From Spirochaetaceae bacterium (lineage in GTDB: Bacteria; Spirochaetota; Spirochaetia; DSM-27196; PWMO01): a stretch of DNA of 64,000 nt. The DNA lies in the NCBI GenBank assembly GCA_007693945.1, contig RECP01000087.1, positions 89,722 to 153,721 of the forward strand. Direction: 5' to 3'. Below, one piece after another: positions 42,418-51,717 of the stretch. A model generated the notes under the pieces. It was not told the origin of the DNA and ran no database searches. It saw only the letters and a list, made by a program, of their open reading frames with translations. Made by a program: the position numbers and the translations under genes. The first letter of the stretch is position 1, and each line of letters starts with the position of its first letter.

Positions 42418-43671
42418 ATGAGACGAGTTGTGATAACCGGTCTGGGCACAATCAATCCAATGGGCAACAACGTTGCCGACTTCTGGAACGGTATTCGCAA
42501 CGGGAAGAGCGGGATAGGTCCGATTACGCGTTTTGACGCGGCCGAATACCAGACCAGGATCGCGGCCGAGGTCAAGGGCTTCGATCCATCCGACTTCATG
42601 GATCGTCGCGAGGCTCGCAAGATGGATCTTTTCTCGCAGTACGCAGTTGCAGCCAGTCTGGAAGCGATGCGGGATGCCGGCCTTGAATCGGGGATTGATG
42701 ATCCGACGCGCCTTGGCGTAATGCTTGGAGTCGGAATCGGCGGGTTTCAGACAATCGAAGACTCCTACTACACGCTCTACCAGAAGGGCCCGGATCGCGT
42801 GCCTCCGATGACCATTCCCAAGCTGATAGCCAATATCGGCCCGGGCAACGTGGCCATTGCGGTAAACGCGCAGGGGCCGGTCTACTCGCTGGCAACCGCC
42901 TGTGCCTCGGGCACGGACGCGATCGGCAATGCGCTGCGCTGGATCAGAGAAGGCGGTGGTGACGTCGTGATTGCCGGCGGCGTGGAAGCGTGCGTTACCA
43001 GGCTGGGCGTTTCCGGTTTCAATGTCATTCAGGCGCTGAGCACGCGCTACAACGACCGGCCCGAGATTGCCTCGCGACCGTTTGACAGAGATCGCGACGG
43101 CTTCGTCATAGGCGAGGGCGCCGGGATACTGGTGTGTGAGGAACTCGAACACGCCAGGGCACGGGGGGCCAGGATTTACGCTGAGATCAGCGGCTCAGGT
43201 ATCAGCTGTGACGCCAACCATCTGACCGCTCCGCACCCGGAGGGACGGGGAGCCATAGCGGCGACACGCATGGCTTTGGCCGATGCACAGCTGCAGCCGC
43301 ATCAGATTGACTACATCAACGCGCACGGAACCTCTACACCGGTAAACGACCCGATTGAAACGCGCGTCATCAAGGACGTGTTTGGACAGCACGCATACAA
43401 GCTGAAGGTCAGTTCAACCAAGTCCATGCACGGTCATCTGATTGGTGCCGCCGGTGGAGTGGAAGCAATGGTCTGTGTGTTGGCTATTCGCGACCAGTTC
43501 TTTCCCCCGACCATCAACCTCGACAATCCCGACCCGGAATGCGATCTGGACTACGTTCCCAATGTCGGCGTCGAGGGTACCATTCGGGTGGCGATATCGA
43601 ATTCGCTGGGGTTCGGCGGGCACAATGGAGTGCTGGTTGTCTCCGCGTTCGAGGAGAGCGGGCGCCGCTGA
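42418..43671 (+). CDS. fabF: 3-oxoacyl-ACP synthase II
   Basis: FabF elongates acyl-ACP chains by condensation with malonyl-ACP. The 417-residue product has the catalytic Cys in ATACASGTDA, and the two His residues in NAHGTSTPVND and MHGHLIGAAGG. RRVVITGLGTINPMGN is the usual opening and NSLGFGGHNGVL the usual close. The ATG lies one base after the fabG stop, so translation is coupled. An 86-base gap follows before the SH3-domain gene. Confidence 0.96.
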   Translation: MRRVVITGLGTINPMGNNVADFWNGIRNGKSGIGPITRFDAAEYQTRIAAEVKGFDPSDFMDRREARKMDLFSQYAVAASLEAMRDAGLESGIDDPTRLGVMLGVGIGGFQTIEDSYYTLYQKGPDRVPPMTIPKLIANIGPGNVAIAVNAQGPVYSLATACASGTDAIGNALRWIREGGGDVVIAGGVEACVTRLGVSGFNVIQALSTRYNDRPEIASRPFDRDRDGFVIGEGAGILVCEELEHARARGARIYAEISGSGISCDANHLTAPHPEGRGAIAATRMALADAQLQPHQIDYINAHGTSTPVNDPIETRVIKDVFGQHAYKLKVSSTKSMHGHLIGAAGGVEAMVCVLAIRDQFFPPTINLDNPDPECDLDYVPNVGVEGTIRVAISNSLGFGGHNGVLVVSAFEESGRR

Positions 43672-43757
43672 CCAGCGCCGTTCCACGGGCAAGCCACTGC
43701 GCCATCCTGATATTCGGTGCCGAACGGGGTATTATGGTAGTGTCGGAGGGTATGCCT

Positions 43758-44234
43758 ATGCCAAAACGTGTCGTCCTGGTTGTACTCATCTCGGTCAGCG
43801 TGGTCACTGCGCTGTGTGCACAGACGATGATGAGTGTCGAGGTGCGTGAAACCCAGGTGCGTTCCACTCCCGGCTTTCTGGGGCGGATCGACGCGGTACT
43901 GAATTACGGGGACCGCGTAGAGGTTCTGGAAGAGACTCAGGGGTGGGCTCGTATTCGTCACGGGGTGTCGACCGGCTGGGTTCACGCGTCGGCTCTCACC
44001 ACCAGGCGCATAGTCATGCAGGCCGGCGAAGCCGATGTGCAGCGCGCCGCAACCAGCAGTGAAGTTGCCCTGGCCGGACGCGGGTTCAATCAGGAGGTTG
44101 AAGACCGCTACCGGGCTGAAAGCGGACTGGATTACGACACCGTCGACCGCATGGAAGGTTACGCGCTTGATCCCGAGCGCCTGGCGGCTTTTCTGTCCGA
44201 AGGTAAGCTCAGGCTGCCGGGAGGTGTGCAATGA
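43758..44234 (+). CDS. Exported SH3-domain protein
   Basis: This 158-residue protein has a signal peptide (about 1-20, ending TALCAQ) and one bacterial SH3 domain (about residues 25-80: VRETQVRSTPGFLGRIDAVLNYGDRVEVLEETQGWARI, then GVSTGWVHASALTTRRI), a fold that often binds cell wall or protein partners. The C-terminal 70 residues are charged and not recognised. The ATG at 43758 is eight bases after GGAGG; two earlier ATGs have worse spacing. It overlaps the M48 protease gene by four bases (ATGA), so the two probably work together. Confidence 0.8.
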   Translation: MPKRVVLVVLISVSVVTALCAQTMMSVEVRETQVRSTPGFLGRIDAVLNYGDRVEVLEETQGWARIRHGVSTGWVHASALTTRRIVMQAGEADVQRAATSSEVALAGRGFNQEVEDRYRAESGLDYDTVDRMEGYALDPERLAAFLSEGKLRLPGGVQ

Positions 44235-45181
44235 TCGCGATCCGGGTGCAATCGGGGACGGCCGGACGTGCTGTCGTGCTGACCGTGGCGGTGATTGCGG
44301 CGATACTGCTCGTGCTCGCGGGCTGCGAGAGCCTCGGGTCGATTGCCGAAGTAGGGACCGGCGTGGCGGTTGCCACCGGTCGCATGACGGAACAGCAGGC
44401 GGCGTCGGTTACGCGCAGCGCGGAAGCGATAGGGCGCAGCTTCGAGGACATCACCCCCGAACAGGAGTACTACATCGGTCGAGCGGTCGGGGCAACCATC
44501 CTGGACCAGTATGCTCCGTACGACGAGCAGGCAGCGACCGACTACCTGAACCTGATTGGCCAGAGCCTGGCGATGGCATCCGATCGCCCGGAGCTGTTCG
44601 GCGGCTACCGATTCATGGTTCTCGACAGTGAAGAGGTCAACGCGTTTGCCACGCCCAGTGGGCTGATTTTTGTGTCGCGCGGACTGTTGCGGCTTACGCG
44701 CAGTGAGGATGATGTGGCGGCTGTACTGGCGCACGAGATCGGGCACGTCCAGCACCGTCACGGGTTGCAGGCAATCCGCACGTCGCGCATCACTGCCGCT
44801 CTGACCAGTACCGCGATTACCGGTGCTCAGTTTGCAACGTCGCAGGAAATCGCCGAGCTGACCGAGGTTTTTGAGGATTCCATTAACGACGTTACCACAA
44901 CGCTGGTGAACAACGGGTACTCTCGCTCGGCCGAACGTGAAGCAGATCAGGCGGCGGTAGAGATCATGAAGCGTATCGGCTACGATCCCGAGGCGCTGAT
45001 TCGGGTACTCGAGCGCATGGATGAGGACTGGGTCAGCGATGGTCCCGGGTTCATGCGGACTCATCCGGCGCCGCGGACACGTATAGAGGTTGTACGCAAC
45101 GCAATCGGCACCTATCGCCATCAACCGGCGGGTACGGCGGAACGCCAACGGCGATACGAACGCGCGCTGGGATCAGTGTAG
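44231..45181 (+). CDS. M48-family metalloprotease, lipoprotein
   Basis: This 316-residue protein has a signal peptide with lipobox VLAGC (Cys32), so it should be an envelope lipoprotein. The zinc protease motif is HEIGH at 168-172, followed by the third ligand in EREADQAAV, and the domain resembles BepA/LoiP/YfgC and Oma1, which clear misfolded envelope proteins. MVLDSEEVNAFATPSGLIFVSRGLL is a family block ahead of the active site. It overlaps the SH3 gene by four bases. BepA carries TPR repeats at the C-terminus, which are missing here. Confidence 0.92.
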   Translation: MIAIRVQSGTAGRAVVLTVAVIAAILLVLAGCESLGSIAEVGTGVAVATGRMTEQQAASVTRSAEAIGRSFEDITPEQEYYIGRAVGATILDQYAPYDEQAATDYLNLIGQSLAMASDRPELFGGYRFMVLDSEEVNAFATPSGLIFVSRGLLRLTRSEDDVAAVLAHEIGHVQHRHGLQAIRTSRITAALTSTAITGAQFATSQEIAELTEVFEDSINDVTTTLVNNGYSRSAEREADQAAVEIMKRIGYDPEALIRVLERMDEDWVSDGPGFMRTHPAPRTRIEVVRNAIGTYRHQPAGTAERQRRYERALGSV

Positions 45182-45190
45182 CTGTCCGCC

Positions 45191-47347
45191 ATGGCGCGAT
45201 CGAACATGGTGCGATCAAAGCTCCTGCGCGGGCTGCTGGTAGGAGCTGCGGCAGCTGCCCTGGCACTGGTGCTCTGGTCCGGGGCCGTGCTGGAGCCGTT
45301 TGAAGCACGCACGTGGGATATGCGCGCGCGCGTCTTTGCTTCACATCGTGAACCGGATTTGCGGGTGGTTCTGATACTGCTTGACCAGGCCAGTCTGGAC
45401 TGGGCGCGCGATACCATGGGTCTCACCTGGCCATGGCCGCGCGAGGTCTATGCTTACATCATCAACTTTGCCGCCCGCTCCGAGGTTCGCGCGCTGGCGT
45501 TTGACGTGCTCTATCTGGAACCGTCGGGCTACGGTGTCTACGATGATCAGACCTTTGGCGCCGCAATGGCTGCAATGGAACGCTTCGTCGGTTCGGCATT
45601 CTTCGGGATCGAGACCGGTGAGACGCTGCAGTGGCCGCAAACCGTCGCGCGCCCGGCACTGGTTGCGCAGCAGCCCTACGACCAGCTCGAAGGCGTGCTG
45701 CACCGCTATCCGCTGGCTGCGTTCCCGATACCTGAGGTGGCCCAGTCGAGTCTCTATCTTGCCAACGTGCAGCTGCAGCCCGACCGCGACGGTGTATACA
45801 GGCGTGCGCGCCCGGCCGTTCTGTTTGACGGCAGCCTGGTGCCCTCGCTGGGTCTTGCCACCTGGTTGGCCGGCCAGCACGTCGGCGGCGATACGGCACA
45901 ACCGGTGGAAGTGTTGTACGAAGACGGCGCTGTGCGGATCGGAACGCGCCGTATACCGCTGGATTCCAACGGTGATGTCATCCTGAACTTCAAGAACGAG
46001 ACGGGCCGCCACCGTGACTTCAGTGCTGCGGCCATCCTGCAGAGTGAGATTCAGATTCTGAGCGGGGAGACGCCGCTGGTGGAACCGGATGAATTGCGCG
46101 ACAGCTACGTGCTGTTTGGATTCTCGGCACCGGGCCTGTTTGACCTTCGTACCTCCCCAATCGCGCCGGTAGTACCGGGTGTGGATGTTCACGCTACACT
46201 GCTCGAGAACCTGTTGTCCGACGATTTCATGAGGCCGGTCGCGCCATCGCTTGCCGTAGGGCTGGTACTGATCCTGGTGCTGGCCGGTTCCATGCTGGCG
46301 TCGGTCGTATCGGGGGCCGGTCGCACCGTGGCGGTGTACGTGCTTTGTCTGCCACTGCCGGCGGCGGTGGCATTCCTGGGCTACGCTCTGGGCTACTGGG
46401 TGCCGCTGATGGCACCCACGGCCGGTATGGCGCTGGCGCTGGTCGGAGCCAACGTGGCCAATTACGCAACCGAGGGCAAACAGAAGCGTTACCTCAAGAA
46501 CGCGTTTCAACAGTATCTGAGTCCGGCGGTCATAGAGGAACTGATCCAGGACCCCGACCGACTGCGGCTGGGGGGTGAGCGACGCGAACTCTCGATCTTC
46601 TTTTCCGATCTGCAGGGGTTCACGTCGCTGTCGGAGGGACTCTCACCGGAGGAGCTGACCGCGTTGCTGAACGAGTATCTGTCCGCGATGACCGACATTA
46701 TTCAGGATGAAGGCGGTACGGTTGACAAGTACGAGGGGGATGCCATTATCGCGTTCTGGAACGCCCCGCTGGCGCTGGAGGATCACGCGGTTCGCGCGGT
46801 GCGCGCCGCGCTGCGTTGCCAGGCTGCGCTGGCGCAGTTGCGCCCCCGGTTTGTCGAACGAGTGGGCAAGGAACTGCACATGCGGATCGGGATCAACAGC
46901 GGACCCGCGGTCGTTGGCAATATGGGATCGCGCACGCGGTTTGACTACACCATGCTCGGCGACGCGGTCAACCTGGCGGCGCGGCTCGAAGGGATCAACA
47001 AGCAGTTCGGCACCTACACCATGATCTCGCAGGCTACCTGGAGGCAGGTTGACCGCCAGTTTCGGGCCCGCGAACTGTCGCGAGTCGCGGTAGTCGGACG
47101 TGCGGAGCCGGTGACCGTTTTCGAGCCGTGGTTTGATGCCGACTACCAGCCGCTGGCGGAGCGACTGACGACCTTTGAACGGGGTCTGCGCAACTACTAC
47201 CAGGGAGATTTTGCCGCCGCACGAAAGGTCTTTGAGTCGATCAGTGATCTGGATCCGCCGGCGTCGCGTTATCTGGCGCGTTGCCTGCATCTGCTGCAGC
47301 AACCGCCCGAACACTGGGACGGTGTCTGGGTGATGACGGAGAAGTGA
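45191..47347 (+). CDS. CHASE2-domain adenylate/guanylate cyclase
   Basis: This 718-residue membrane protein makes a cyclic nucleotide in response to an extracytoplasmic signal. After an N-terminal membrane segment (about 12-30) it has a CHASE2 sensor (about 35-335: DMRARVFASHREPDLRVVLILLDQ opening), three more membrane segments at about 345-420, and a class III cyclase domain (about 440-620). The metal aspartates are in FFSDLQGFTSLSE and VDKYEGDAIIAFW, and MRIGINSGPAVVGNMGS follows. A C-terminal stretch resembles a TPR. The start has no strong ribosome-binding site; ATG 45206 is an alternative. It begins nine bases after the M48 gene, so it may belong to the same operon. Confidence 0.9.
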   Translation: MARSNMVRSKLLRGLLVGAAAAALALVLWSGAVLEPFEARTWDMRARVFASHREPDLRVVLILLDQASLDWARDTMGLTWPWPREVYAYIINFAARSEVRALAFDVLYLEPSGYGVYDDQTFGAAMAAMERFVGSAFFGIETGETLQWPQTVARPALVAQQPYDQLEGVLHRYPLAAFPIPEVAQSSLYLANVQLQPDRDGVYRRARPAVLFDGSLVPSLGLATWLAGQHVGGDTAQPVEVLYEDGAVRIGTRRIPLDSNGDVILNFKNETGRHRDFSAAAILQSEIQILSGETPLVEPDELRDSYVLFGFSAPGLFDLRTSPIAPVVPGVDVHATLLENLLSDDFMRPVAPSLAVGLVLILVLAGSMLASVVSGAGRTVAVYVLCLPLPAAVAFLGYALGYWVPLMAPTAGMALALVGANVANYATEGKQKRYLKNAFQQYLSPAVIEELIQDPDRLRLGGERRELSIFFSDLQGFTSLSEGLSPEELTALLNEYLSAMTDIIQDEGGTVDKYEGDAIIAFWNAPLALEDHAVRAVRAALRCQAALAQLRPRFVERVGKELHMRIGINSGPAVVGNMGSRTRFDYTMLGDAVNLAARLEGINKQFGTYTMISQATWRQVDRQFRARELSRVAVVGRAEPVTVFEPWFDADYQPLAERLTTFERGLRNYYQGDFAAARKVFESISDLDPPASRYLARCLHLLQQPPEHWDGVWVMTEK

Positions 47348-47353
47348 ACCCGG

Positions 47354-47515
47354 CTATTCTTCGATACTGAACTCGTCTTTGGGAGCTCCGCACACGGGAC
47401 AGACCCAGTCATCGGGCAGATCACCGAACGCGGTCCCGACCGGAATACCGGAGTCAGGATCCCCCTCACTCGGATCGTAGATGTAGCCGCAGACGTTGCA
47501 TACATACAGATTCAT
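47354..47515 (-). CDS. Rubredoxin
   Basis: This 53-residue redox protein has both rubredoxin knuckles, [12 protein letters not shown] and [15 protein letters not shown], whose four cysteines bind a single iron. [14 protein letters not shown] between them is diagnostic. It carries electrons to oxygen- or peroxide-reducing enzymes. The ATG at 47515 has GAGGA seven bases upstream, and homology starts at NLYVC. It follows the TPR gene by 28 bases and is convergent with the cyclase gene, only six bases away. Confidence 0.95.
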   Translation of the reverse strand: MNLYVCNVCGYIYDPSEGDPDSGIPVGTAFGDLPDDWVCPVCGAPKDEFSIEE

Positions 47516-47543
47516 CGCACTATCCTCATATCTCACAAAGAGA

Positions 47544-48224
47544 TTATGGCCACTGTACATCCGTCAGAAGGGTGAGTTTGGTTTTGGATCTCTCGTCTTC
47601 CGGGTTGAGGTCTAACGCACGCTGAAAGCAGCGGATCGCCTGCACGTTGTTGTGGACGCCGTAATACGCAATACCGAGCATGTAGTGCACCTCGGCAAAC
47701 TCCGGGGTAGCGTTGGAGAGTTCGGTGAGGAGCTCGAGCGCTTCGCTGTACTGCTTGTGTTTGATTTTCAACTGCGCGAGGTAGAAGTTGGCAATCAGTG
47801 ATTCGCGCGACTTCGCGCGGAAATCGGCAAATCCTGTGGCGGCATCGTCGTCTTTGCCAAGAAAGAGGTTGATGAGACCGACAAAATAGCCGGCCATTGC
47901 GTGGCTCTCGCTGCCCATGGCAACCACCGCTGAAAACGCCTGCAACGCTTCCTCGAGTCTGCCCATTCGGTAGTAGCAGACGCCCAGCTTGTAGAACGCG
48001 ATACCGTACTCGGCATTGATGGCCGTTGCCTTATGGTAGGTCTCTATCGCCTCGTCGAGCTTGCCCAGCGAGTAGCGGATGTTGCCCAGTATGAGGTAGA
48101 TGAAAGGGCTATCCGGGTAGGTGTCGGCCAGCGCCACGAACGCCTTCTCCGCGTCAGCCCACTCACCGGCGAGATAATGACTCATCGCCTTCTGGTAGGC
48201 CGGGTCTGAATGGTTGAGTTCCAT
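47544..48224 (-). CDS. TPR-repeat protein
   Basis: This 226-residue soluble protein is built of about six tetratricopeptide repeats, for example [29 protein letters not shown], then [27 protein letters not shown] and [29 protein letters not shown] at the C-terminus. TPRs form a protein-binding surface; the partner is unknown. There is no signal peptide. ATG 48224 follows GAGGAG and was preferred to an upstream extension. It lies between fumC (95 bases upstream) and rubredoxin (28 bases downstream) on the same strand. Confidence 0.88.
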   Translation of the reverse strand: MELNHSDPAYQKAMSHYLAGEWADAEKAFVALADTYPDSPFIYLILGNIRYSLGKLDEAIETYHKATAINAEYGIAFYKLGVCYYRMGRLEEALQAFSAVVAMGSESHAMAGYFVGLINLFLGKDDDAATGFADFRAKSRESLIANFYLAQLKIKHKQYSEALELLTELSNATPEFAEVHYMLGIAYYGVHNNVQAIRCFQRALDLNPEDERSKTKLTLLTDVQWP

Positions 48225-48319
48225 TACGTGCACTCCTCGTTCAGGGGCGTATCGGCATACGCCAAGTCTACTATGCCAACCGGCGGCTGGCAACCGCGGA
48301 TCACACCGCGGATCGAGAT

Positions 48320-49705
48320 TCAGATCATGTTGCGCGGGTCAAGCAGCTCCGCAACGCGCTCAGCCGGCAGGATTCCTGACTCCATGACCACCTCACGAAT
48401 CCGGCGCTTCTCTCGATAGGCTGTGTACGCCAGCTCGGTTGCCTTGTCGTAGCCGATTTCGGTTGCCAGCGGCGTCACCAGTGCGAGGCTCCATTCAATC
48501 CAGAACTCCATTCGCTCTGTATCGGCGCTGATACCGTCAATGCAACGCTCAGCGGTCCGTCGGCAGGTGTTGGCCAGCACCGCCATGGCGTCGATGGTCT
48601 CAAACGCGATCAGCGGATGCATCATGTTGAGTTCCAGCGGACCATGCTGACCAGCCGTTGTGACCGAGACCACTTTCCCCATTACGTAGGCCGCAACCTG
48701 GATCATCATTTCCGGGATAACCGGGTTCACCTTGCCGGGCATGATGGAACTTCCGGGCTGCAGTGAGGGTAGCACGATCTCACCCAGAGCGCCGCGCGGT
48801 CCGCTGGCCAGGATTCGCAGGTCGTTTCCTATCTTCATGATTCCGGTGGCCAGCACGTTGAGAGCCCCCATCAGTTCAACCTGCGCGTCACGCGCTGCGA
48901 TGGCCTCAAACCGGTTGATTGCCGTGCGGAACGCGATATCGGTTTCCGCCGCGATCCCGGCAACGGCACGCATGGCGAAATCGGGATGGCAGTTGATGCC
49001 CGTGCCGACCGCGGTGCCGCCCAGTGCCAGCTCTTCCAGGTTGGGAAGGCAGTTGTGAACACGCTGTATGTCTTTTTCGATCTGCACCGCGTAAGCGCCG
49101 AATTCCTGACCGAGCGTCATGGGGACGGCATCCTGCAGATGCGTTCGTCCCAGCTTCACCAGATCCCGGAACTCCTCTGCCTTGTCCGCCAGCGATTTCT
49201 GCAACTGCTGCATCGCCGTCAGCAGATCTTCCACTACCAGACGGTCGGCGATGTGAACCGCGGTGGGAATCACGTCGTTGGACGACTGGCCCCGATTCAC
49301 GTGGTCGTTGGGATGAACCGGCCTGCGAGTGCCTCGCGGTTGTCCCAGAATCTCGTTGGCGCGGTTTGCAAGCACCTCATTGGCGTTCATGTTCCACGAT
49401 GTGCCGGAACCGGTCTGAAAGACATCAATCGGAAAATGCTCGTCCCATGTGCCGCTGAGCATCTCGTCGGCGGCAGTTACAATTGCTTCAGCCAGGCGTC
49501 GTTCTATCAGCCCAAGCTCTGCGTTGGTGAGGGCCGCGTGTTTCTTGATCAGTGCCAGCGCGCGGATCATAGCGCCGGGAATACGAAGACCGGAAACCGC
49601 GAAGTTCTGGACGGCACGCTGCGTTTGGGCGCCCCAGTAGGCCCAATCCGGAATATAGACCTCTCCCATTGAGTCCGATTCACTGCGATGTCCGGATTGC
49701 GGCAT
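48320..49705 (-). CDS. fumC: Class II fumarase
   Basis: FumC hydrates fumarate to malate in the TCA cycle. The 461 residues contain the family signature GSSIMPGKVNPV (catalytic Ser), TGSGTSWNMNANEVLANRA and the His of NDHVNRGQSSNDVIPTA. Aspartase shares this fold and GSSxMPxKxN, but the IYIPDWAYWGAQTQRAVQNF-like opening and QTGSGTSxNMN fit fumarase, and the TCA neighbours support it. GGGAGG lies just before the ATG. It is divergent from the malate dehydrogenase pair, with 76 bases between. Confidence 0.93.
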   Translation of the reverse strand: MPQSGHRSESDSMGEVYIPDWAYWGAQTQRAVQNFAVSGLRIPGAMIRALALIKKHAALTNAELGLIERRLAEAIVTAADEMLSGTWDEHFPIDVFQTGSGTSWNMNANEVLANRANEILGQPRGTRRPVHPNDHVNRGQSSNDVIPTAVHIADRLVVEDLLTAMQQLQKSLADKAEEFRDLVKLGRTHLQDAVPMTLGQEFGAYAVQIEKDIQRVHNCLPNLEELALGGTAVGTGINCHPDFAMRAVAGIAAETDIAFRTAINRFEAIAARDAQVELMGALNVLATGIMKIGNDLRILASGPRGALGEIVLPSLQPGSSIMPGKVNPVIPEMMIQVAAYVMGKVVSVTTAGQHGPLELNMMHPLIAFETIDAMAVLANTCRRTAERCIDGISADTERMEFWIEWSLALVTPLATEIGYDKATELAYTAYREKRRIREVVMESGILPAERVAELLDPRNMI

Positions 49706-49735
49706 ACAGCCTCCCTCACCAATACCTGAGTTATC

Positions 49736-49764
49736 GTGACAGAAACCTTGATCGCGTGTATAGT
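49736..49764 (+). promoter_or_regulatory. Promoter for the tandem malate dehydrogenase genes
   Basis: GTGACA at 49736-49741 and TATAGT at 49759-49764 are 17 bases apart. The predicted start near 49771 gives an 11-base leader with CAGGAG ahead of the ATG at 49782. Confidence 0.55.
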
Positions 49765-49781
49765 ACCATCAGGAGCAGAAA

Positions 49782-50693
49782 ATGGCAAACATCGGAATCA
49801 TCGGGAGTGGAAACGTGGGCGCAAACTGTGCGTTCTTTGTTGCGGAGAAAGGCGTTGGCGACGTGATCCTCCACGATATCCAGTCAGGAATGTCCACCGG
49901 TAAGGCACTCGACATGATGGAAGCGGCACCCGTGCGGGGATACAACACCAGGATCAGTGGAACCGACGACATCGAAGACGCCCTGCGCGCCGACGTTCTG
50001 ATTGTTACCGCCGGTGCGGTGCGGCAGCCCGGCATGAAGCGCGAGGACCTCTTCGAAGTCAACCGTAAGCCGGTTTCCGAGATCGCCGCGCGGCTCGCCG
50101 GCACGGATCACAAGGTGATCGTGGTAACCGAGCCCGTGGATCTCATGACGGCGCTCTTCGTGCGTGACTCGGGGTTACCGCGCGGGCGTGTCATGGGCCT
50201 CGGAGGGATGCTGGACTCCACCCGGTTGCGCTATCTGATTGCCCACGAACTGAACGTTGCGATGGAAGACGTCGCGGCAACCGTGATCGGGCGTCATTCG
50301 AGTTCGATGGTGCCGTTGGAGAACTACTGCACCGTTTCGGGTGTGCCGATTTCCCATTTGCTGCCCCCTGAACGGGTTGAAGCGCTGTTTGAAGCCACCC
50401 GCAATGCCGGAGACCTGATAGTCGACATGGCGCAGCGCGCCAACGCCTATTACGGGCCTTCGGCGGCAGCGTGCGATCTGGCCGAGGCAATCGTTCGCAA
50501 TTCGGGGCGCATCTGTCCGGTCTCGATTGTGCTGACCGGTGAGTTCGGTTTGCATGGCGTGGCTATGAGCCTGCCGGCGATCATCGGACGGAACGGAGTC
50601 GAGCAGGTACTGGAACCTCAGCTGAATGAAGAGCAGACGAGCCGGTTTGTGACCGCCGCGCAGGAACTGCAGCAGATCCTGGGCACAGTGTAA
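49782..50693 (+). CDS. Malate/lactate dehydrogenase family protein, divergent paralogue
   Basis: This 303-residue NAD-dependent dehydrogenase has the Rossmann start IGIIGSGNVGA, the mobile loop VRQPGMKREDLFEVN, the Asp/Arg pair in GGMLDSTRLRY and the catalytic His in IGRHSSSMVPL. In canonical members the last reads GGHGDTMVP; here Arg replaces the second Gly and SSS replaces GDT around the His, and the second gene of the pair keeps the canonical form. It may therefore have shifted substrate, or serve as a regulatory or weakly active partner. It precedes the canonical gene by 12 bases in an operon. Confidence 0.85.
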   Translation: MANIGIIGSGNVGANCAFFVAEKGVGDVILHDIQSGMSTGKALDMMEAAPVRGYNTRISGTDDIEDALRADVLIVTAGAVRQPGMKREDLFEVNRKPVSEIAARLAGTDHKVIVVTEPVDLMTALFVRDSGLPRGRVMGLGGMLDSTRLRYLIAHELNVAMEDVAATVIGRHSSSMVPLENYCTVSGVPISHLLPPERVEALFEATRNAGDLIVDMAQRANAYYGPSAAACDLAEAIVRNSGRICPVSIVLTGEFGLHGVAMSLPAIIGRNGVEQVLEPQLNEEQTSRFVTAAQELQQILGTV

Positions 50694-50705
50694 AAGGGGG
50701 AACGG

Positions 50706-51644
50706 ATGAGCAAAGTATCAGTCATCGGCGCCGGGAACGTCGGGGCAACCGCTGTCTACTACATTGCCGAGAAGAACATCGATGAAATCGTGATGGTTGA
50801 CGTGGTCGAAGGACTGCCGCAGAGTAAGGCAATTGACTTCCTGCATGCGGCCCCGCTGCGGAATTACAACGCTGCCATCATCGGCACCAACGACTACGCC
50901 GATATAGCGGATTCGGACGTGGTGGTGCTGACCGCGGGAATACCGCGCAAGCCCGGTATGGACCGCATGGATCTGCTCAAGACCAATGTCGGCATCGCCA
51001 AGACCGCTGCGCAGGCCATCGCACGCTACGCGCCCAACGCGGTGACCGTCGTGGTATCGAATCCTCTGGACGTCATCAGTATGGTGGTGCTGCGCGAGGG
51101 AGGATTTGCGCTCAAGCGGGTCGTCGGCATGGCAGGCATTCTGGATGCAACGCGCTTCCGCTACTTCATCGCCGAGAAACTCAACGTTCTGCCTGCGGAT
51201 GTGATGGCGATGGTACTCGGAGGCCATGGTGATACGATGGTACCGCTGCCGCGCTATACCTCGATCGCCGGATTCCCGTTGACCGAGTTGATGCCGGCGT
51301 CCGAGATCGAGCAATTGGTGCAGCGTACGCGCACCGGAGGTGCGGAAATCGTCAACTACCTCAAGAAGGGCAGCGCCTACTACGCGCCGGGCGCCTCGGC
51401 GGCCAAGATGGTAGAGGCAATTGTCAACGACGAGAAGCGTCTCTGCGCCGCCAGCGCCTACCTGCGAGGAGAGTACGGACATTCGGACGTCTTTCTGGGC
51501 GTACCGGTACTGCTGGGACGCAACGGCGTCGAACGAATCATCGAACTGGAGCTGGCCCCCAACGAGCAGCGGGAACTCGATCAGTCAGCGCGGGCGGTCC
51601 GGGAAGGCGTGACGACGCTCGAAAGCTTCTACACACCGGGCTGA
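50706..51644 (+). CDS. mdh: Malate dehydrogenase
   Basis: This 312-residue enzyme oxidises malate to oxaloacetate with NAD+. It has VIGAGNVGATA, the loop AGIPRKPGMDRMDLLKTN (substrate-binding Arg, Arg-specific for malate in the LDH-like MDH group), VSNPLD, GILDATRFRYF and the catalytic His in GGHGDTMVPL. It belongs to the LDH-like malate dehydrogenases. GGGGGAACGG precedes the ATG. It is about the same size as its upstream neighbour but with clear active-site differences, so the duplication is old. It is convergent with gltA, 73 bases away. Confidence 0.94.
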   Translation: MSKVSVIGAGNVGATAVYYIAEKNIDEIVMVDVVEGLPQSKAIDFLHAAPLRNYNAAIIGTNDYADIADSDVVVLTAGIPRKPGMDRMDLLKTNVGIAKTAAQAIARYAPNAVTVVVSNPLDVISMVVLREGGFALKRVVGMAGILDATRFRYFIAEKLNVLPADVMAMVLGGHGDTMVPLPRYTSIAGFPLTELMPASEIEQLVQRTRTGGAEIVNYLKKGSAYYAPGASAAKMVEAIVNDEKRLCAASAYLRGEYGHSDVFLGVPVLLGRNGVERIIELELAPNEQRELDQSARAVREGVTTLESFYTPG

Positions 51645-51717
51645 TCCGGGAGCCGGGCTTCAGGTATCCAGCAGCCGTGCAACGCCCGCAGGCCCCCGAG
51701 GGACGCTTTCCGTCCGC

